From: CBDCFL01 sp050300875 | GTDB lineage: Bacteria > Pseudomonadota > Alphaproteobacteria > Rhodobacterales > Rhodobacteraceae | Length of the DNA: 8,049 bases | Reading direction: 5' to 3' | NCBI GenBank assembly: GCA_050300875.1 | Contig: JBNKYL010000143.1 | Span: 1 to 8,049, forward strand | Shown here: positions 5,853-8,049 of the stretch, in pieces | How positions within the stretch are numbered: the first letter of the stretch is position 1 | Layout: every line of letters starts with the position of its first letter | The notes under the pieces: model-generated | Told to the model about the DNA's origin: nothing | The model's database searches: none | The model's input: the letters and a program-made list of their open reading frames with translations, nothing else | Position numbers and translations under genes: made by a program

Positions 5853-6913
5853 ACTGGATCGCCGAAACGCTGGGCTACCCGGCGGCAACAGCCCTTGTCG
5901 GGCTGGTGGGTGGCATCCTTTTGGGCCTTGCCGCGCGGATTGGCCGGTTCTGCACATTGGGCGCAATGGAAGATTACTTCTTCGGCGGCTCCACCGCGCG
6001 ACTGGCCATGTGGGGCCTTTCGATTGGCTTGGCCCTGATCGGGTCTTTCCTTCTGGTCGCAACGGCGCGGCTTGACCTCGGCCAGACGCTTTATGTCGCG
6101 ACCCCTTTCCGGCCGCTGTCGCATATCCTGGGTGGGCTGGTGTTCGGCTATGGCATGGCACTGGCGGGAAATTGCGGCTTCGGCGCGTTGGCGCGTCTGG
6201 GTGGCGGCGACCTGCGATCTTTCGTGTCAGTCTTGGTCATGGGCATTTTCGCCTTCATCACCATTTCCGGTCCGCTTGCACTGCCGCGCCTCTGGCTGGA
6301 AAACCTGGCGGCCTTCGACCTTTCGGACCTTGGCGGCATAGCGGGCGCCCTGTCCTTCACCATCGGCGGCCATCCCGCCGCCTGGGGCATCCTGACCGGC
6401 GCCGTGCTGGCCGCCCTTGCCCTGCGGCATCCGGGCCTTCGCAAAAGCCGCCGCATGATATTTGGCAGCGTCGCAGTCGCACTTGCCGTCGTCACCGCCT
6501 GGTGGGGCACCTCGATCCTGGCCGCCGAAAGCATGGGCGAAACCGGCAGCCGCGCACACAGTTTCGCCCGCCCCTTGGGTGAAACGATCCTCTTCATCAT
6601 GACCTCCTCCGGCGGCGGACTGGGCTTCGGCGTGGGATCCGTCACCGGCGTCCTGATCGGTGCCTTCGCCGGGTCCCGCATCCGCGGCCATTTCCGCTGG
6701 GAAGCCTGCGAAGACCCGCGTGAACTGCGCCGCCAGATCTTCGGCTCCGCGCTCATGGGCGTGGGCGCTGTGGTGGCGCTCGGCTGCTCCGTCGGCCAAG
6801 GCATTTCTGCCATGTCCGTGCTCGCCTTTTCAGCACCGCTGACGCTTGGGTCGATATTCTTCGGCGCCTATCTGGGTCTGCGACACCTGATCGAAGGCCT
6901 CTCGCCCGCCTGA
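5849..6913 (+). CDS. soxT: YeeE/YedE-family sulfur-compound permease (SoxT-like)
   Basis: The 354-residue inner-membrane protein belongs to the YeeE/YedE (TsuA-like thiosulfate transporter, sulphur transport) family. It is highly hydrophobic with many glycine-rich helices. It carries the three family cysteine motifs: GRFCTLGA (C35), AGNCGFGAL (C109) and LGCSVGQGIS (C313). In characterised YeeE, cysteines at equivalent places relay thiosulfate through the pore. A charged loop around residues 270-295 separates the last two helices' region. ATG 5849 is chosen because the family-typical opening (MNWIAETLG) starts here. The only other in-frame start, TTG 5768, precedes the predicted promoter. Next to soxS it corresponds to soxT of other sox clusters. 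The likely role is transport of thiosulfate, sulfite or another sulfur anion; the substrate and direction are not visible in the sequence. Confidence 0.85.
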   Translation: MNWIAETLGYPAATALVGLVGGILLGLAARIGRFCTLGAMEDYFFGGSTARLAMWGLSIGLALIGSFLLVATARLDLGQTLYVATPFRPLSHILGGLVFGYGMALAGNCGFGALARLGGGDLRSFVSVLVMGIFAFITISGPLALPRLWLENLAAFDLSDLGGIAGALSFTIGGHPAAWGILTGAVLAALALRHPGLRKSRRMIFGSVAVALAVVTAWWGTSILAAESMGETGSRAHSFARPLGETILFIMTSSGGGLGFGVGSVTGVLIGAFAGSRIRGHFRWEACEDPRELRRQIFGSALMGVGAVVALGCSVGQGISAMSVLAFSAPLTLGSIFFGAYLGLRHLIEGLSPA

Positions 6914-6952
6914 CCCAAGCAGGTCAAGGACGTAGCCAGGTGCGACATTCTG

Positions 6953-6998
6953 TCCTATGCCTGATGCACGCGAGGCGGAAAACCGCCCGCGCATAGGA
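6953..6998 (+). promoter_or_regulatory. Nested inverted repeat covering a ribosome-binding site
   Basis: TCCTATGC (6953-6960) is the exact inverse of GCATAGGA (6991-6998). Inside is a second hairpin: GGCGG (6974-6978) and CCGCC (6983-6987) around an AAAA loop, extended by CGCG on each side. The outer right arm includes the first bases of AGGAGG (6995-7000), the ribosome site of the next gene. The folded RNA could therefore mask translation start. No T-run follows, so it is unlikely to be an intrinsic terminator for soxT. A short palindrome, GACATTCTGTC (6944-6954), abuts it. Confidence 0.45.
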
Positions 6999-7007
6999 GG
7001 GATGGAA

Positions 7008-7388
7008 ATGAACGTATCACGCAACTTTGCGGTAGTGGGTGCAGTTTATCTGATCATCGGTGTCTTGTTGGGCATGTATATGGGCGGATCCGGCGATCAC
7101 ACGCTGGCGCCGGTCCACGCACATATCAACCTGCTGGGGTTCACGCTCATGCTGGTCTTTGCGCTGGTCTACCGGTCCGTGCCGGCCATGGCAGCGGGCA
7201 GCCTGCCCCAGGCCCATTTCTGGCTGCATCTCGTCGGCAGCATCGTGCTGCTTGTTTTGCTGTTTGCCCTGTTTACCGGCCGAATTTCGGAAGATAGCGG
7301 CCTGATGATGATCGCACCCATGGCTGAACTGGCCGTGTTGCTCGGCGTCCTGACATTTGCATGGAACCTCTACCGGAACTTCCGGTAA
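7008..7388 (+). CDS. Small four-helix membrane protein with HAHIN motif
   Basis: This is a 126-residue integral membrane protein with four hydrophobic segments, at about 8-27, 40-56, 72-92 and 100-118. After the first helix comes VHAHINLLGF (H37, H39, N41), and before the third comes QAHFWLHLVGS (H70, H74). This histidine pattern resembles the small proteins often annotated as cytochrome-c-oxidase subunit I-like, which share helix motifs with heme-copper oxidases and NnrS. Heme or metal binding is possible but unproven, and the protein is far too short to be an oxidase. ATG 7008 is chosen for the AGGAGG seven bases upstream; ATG 7002 is too close to it and ATG 6957 lies inside the inverted repeat. 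A role in sulfur metabolism is suggested only by position. Confidence 0.75.
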   Translation: MNVSRNFAVVGAVYLIIGVLLGMYMGGSGDHTLAPVHAHINLLGFTLMLVFALVYRSVPAMAAGSLPQAHFWLHLVGSIVLLVLLFALFTGRISEDSGLMMIAPMAELAVLLGVLTFAWNLYRNFR

Positions 7389-7401
7389 CATCGGGCAAAG
7401 G

Positions 7402-7419
7402 CGGGGCCACATGGCCCCG
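7402..7419 (+). terminator. GC-rich hairpin after the small membrane protein gene
   Basis: CGGGGCC (7402-7408) pairs perfectly with GGCCCCG (7413-7419) around an ACAT loop. It sits 14 bp after the stop of the HAHIN protein gene and 26 bp before the next start. It is the position and shape of a terminator, but the bases that follow (TCTACC) lack a T-run. Termination may therefore be weak, or the stem may instead protect the transcript end. Confidence 0.45.
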
Positions 7420-7444
7420 TCTACCACATCAGACGAGGCCGCCC

Positions 7445-7690
7445 ATGTTCACCATCGAGCACGATTTCGACGCAACCGTCATCACACTCGTCGATGAAGG
7501 TACGCCCAACCTTCAGGAAGACGTCATCATCAACGCCTTCGAAGATTGCACCACCATCGAACAATTCGACCCACGCCTTGGCGAAACGGTCCGCATCACC
7601 CTGTCCCTGTCGCAGATCCGCGACCTGACTGCGGCCTTCAACCTGCCCGAGGGCATCTACCGCATCGCCCGCGTCAATCCACGCGAATGA
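7445..7690 (+). CDS. Conserved-looking 81-residue protein of unknown function
   Basis: The gene encodes a small soluble acidic protein opening MFTIEHDFDATVITLVDEG. It has no signal peptide, membrane segment, cysteine pair or recognised motif. Its composition and codon use match the neighbouring genes, and its opening is like that of small uncharacterised proteins I associate with Rhodobacterales; that resemblance is from memory, not a search. The ATG at 7445 follows a weak GAGG. A longer in-frame extension back to 7361 would overlap the preceding gene and the hairpin, so it is rejected. The 3' end overlaps the convergent DUF167 gene by 17 bp. I do not recognise a function. Confidence 0.7.
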   Translation: MFTIEHDFDATVITLVDEGTPNLQEDVIINAFEDCTTIEQFDPRLGETVRITLSLSQIRDLTAAFNLPEGIYRIARVNPRE

Positions 7691-7928
7691 CCTTGTCGCG
7701 CGACGTCTGACCTCGGATCAGCACCAGCCGCGACACGGGCACCCCCAGCCCCTTGGCCAGCAGTTTCAGAACCGCCTTGTTGGCCTTGCCGCCGTCGGGC
7801 ACCGCCGTCACCCGGATCACGAAGCGCTCGCCGTCATGGTCCAGCGCATCGCGCCCCGCCTTGGGCGTCACCCGACACGCAAGCTCCGCCCCCTCCACCG
7901 CATATCTCGCCCATTCACCCTTGATCAC
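7674..7928 (-). CDS. DUF167/YggU-family protein
   Basis: This small cytoplasmic protein belongs to the DUF167 (YggU) family, whose function is unknown. The family core is clear: ACRVTPKAGRDAL, then FVIRVTAVPDGGKANKAVLKLLAKGLGVP, then LIRGQTSRDKVIRV at the C-terminus. With the GTG start at 7928 the product is 84 residues, normal for the family, and AAGGA lies nine bases upstream. The frame stays open to ATG 7982, ATG 8024 and beyond. Those longer starts have no ribosome site and would add a stretch foreign to the family, but they cannot be excluded. It converges on the 81-residue gene and is probably unrelated to sulfur oxidation. Confidence 0.85.
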   Translation of the reverse strand: MIKGEWARYAVEGAELACRVTPKAGRDALDHDGERFVIRVTAVPDGGKANKAVLKLLAKGLGVPVSRLVLIRGQTSRDKVIRVD

Positions 7929-8022
7929 CGGCCCCGTTCCTTCGCCCTTGGGGGTTGAACAACCTGCGCCGATACCCGACATGGAACGGAACAGAAAAGC
8001 AATCAGAACCACGCCGGGGGAC

Positions 8023-8049
8023 ATATGCCGGACCGCAACCAGGCCGCAC
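8023..8049 (+). CDS. Possible 5' end of a plus-strand gene (cut by window edge)
   Basis: ATG 8023 begins an open frame (MPDRNQAA) that reaches the window end. GGGGGA is four bases upstream. It would diverge from the DUF167 gene, which would fit the 94-bp gap between GTG 7928 and this ATG. Only eight codons are visible, so neither the existence of the gene nor its product can be judged. Confidence 0.2.

Noticed and set aside
6148..6813. Minus-strand open frames opposite the soxT-like gene
   Set aside because: They are low-complexity Pro/Arg/Ala or Gly/Asp-rich products complementary to the hydrophobic permease frame.
7929..8024. Longer DUF167 gene starting at ATG 7982 or 8024
   Set aside because: Neither ATG has a ribosome site and the added residues do not match the family; GTG 7928 gives normal length with AAGGA upstream, though the longer forms are not fully excluded.
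1..8049. CRISPR arrays, tRNA/rRNA genes, insertion sequences or transposases
   Set aside because: No repeat-spacer pattern, RNA gene signature, transposase frame or paired terminal repeats were seen; the window is compact, ordinary chromosomal coding sequence.

Overview
This 8.05 kb window carries most of a sox (sulfur-oxidation) gene cluster. The Sox type, a diheme SoxA, the high GC content, and the layout with soxS divergent from soxVWXYZAB all point to an alphaproteobacterium, most likely Rhodobacterales (Paracoccus/Roseobacter-like). The taxonomic call is inference from gene content and protein style; no rRNA or other marker gene is present.

Layout. From about 5322 down to the left edge, seven genes are read on the minus strand: soxV (CcdA-type electron conduit), soxW (periplasmic thioredoxin), soxX (monoheme cytochrome c), soxY (sulfur carrier), soxZ (carrier partner), soxA (diheme cytochrome c) and soxB (dimanganese sulfate thiohydrolase). 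The last runs off the left edge about 30 residues before its expected end. On the plus strand, divergent from soxV, are soxS (small periplasmic thioredoxin) and a YeeE/YedE sulfur-compound permease of the SoxT type. They are followed by a small four-helix membrane protein with an HAHIN motif and an 81-residue conserved-looking protein of unknown function. A DUF167/YggU-type gene converges on the last of these and overlaps its 3' end by 17 bp.

How the genes work together. SoxXA is expected to attach thiosulfate oxidatively to the C-terminal GGCGG cysteine of SoxY in the SoxYZ complex. SoxB then hydrolyses the terminal sulfonate to sulfate. SoxV brings cytoplasmic reducing power to the periplasmic thioredoxins SoxW and SoxS, which keep SoxY in an active thiol state. 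The SoxT-like permease probably moves a sulfur anion across the inner membrane. SoxCD would be expected beyond the left edge; the regulator SoxR is not encoded here.

Regulation is the most interesting part. The three AT-rich gaps (soxS/soxV, soxW/soxX, soxA/soxB) share one motif, GTGAAT-N3-TTT(G/C), always in the same orientation relative to the sox operon. At soxV it lies between a good -35 and -10. At soxW/soxX it overlaps a perfect 13-bp palindrome. At soxA/soxB it follows a strong intrinsic terminator, which suggests that soxB onward forms a separately promoted unit. The soxT gene appears to have its own promoter and a 10-codon leader ORF that overlaps its start codon as ATGA.
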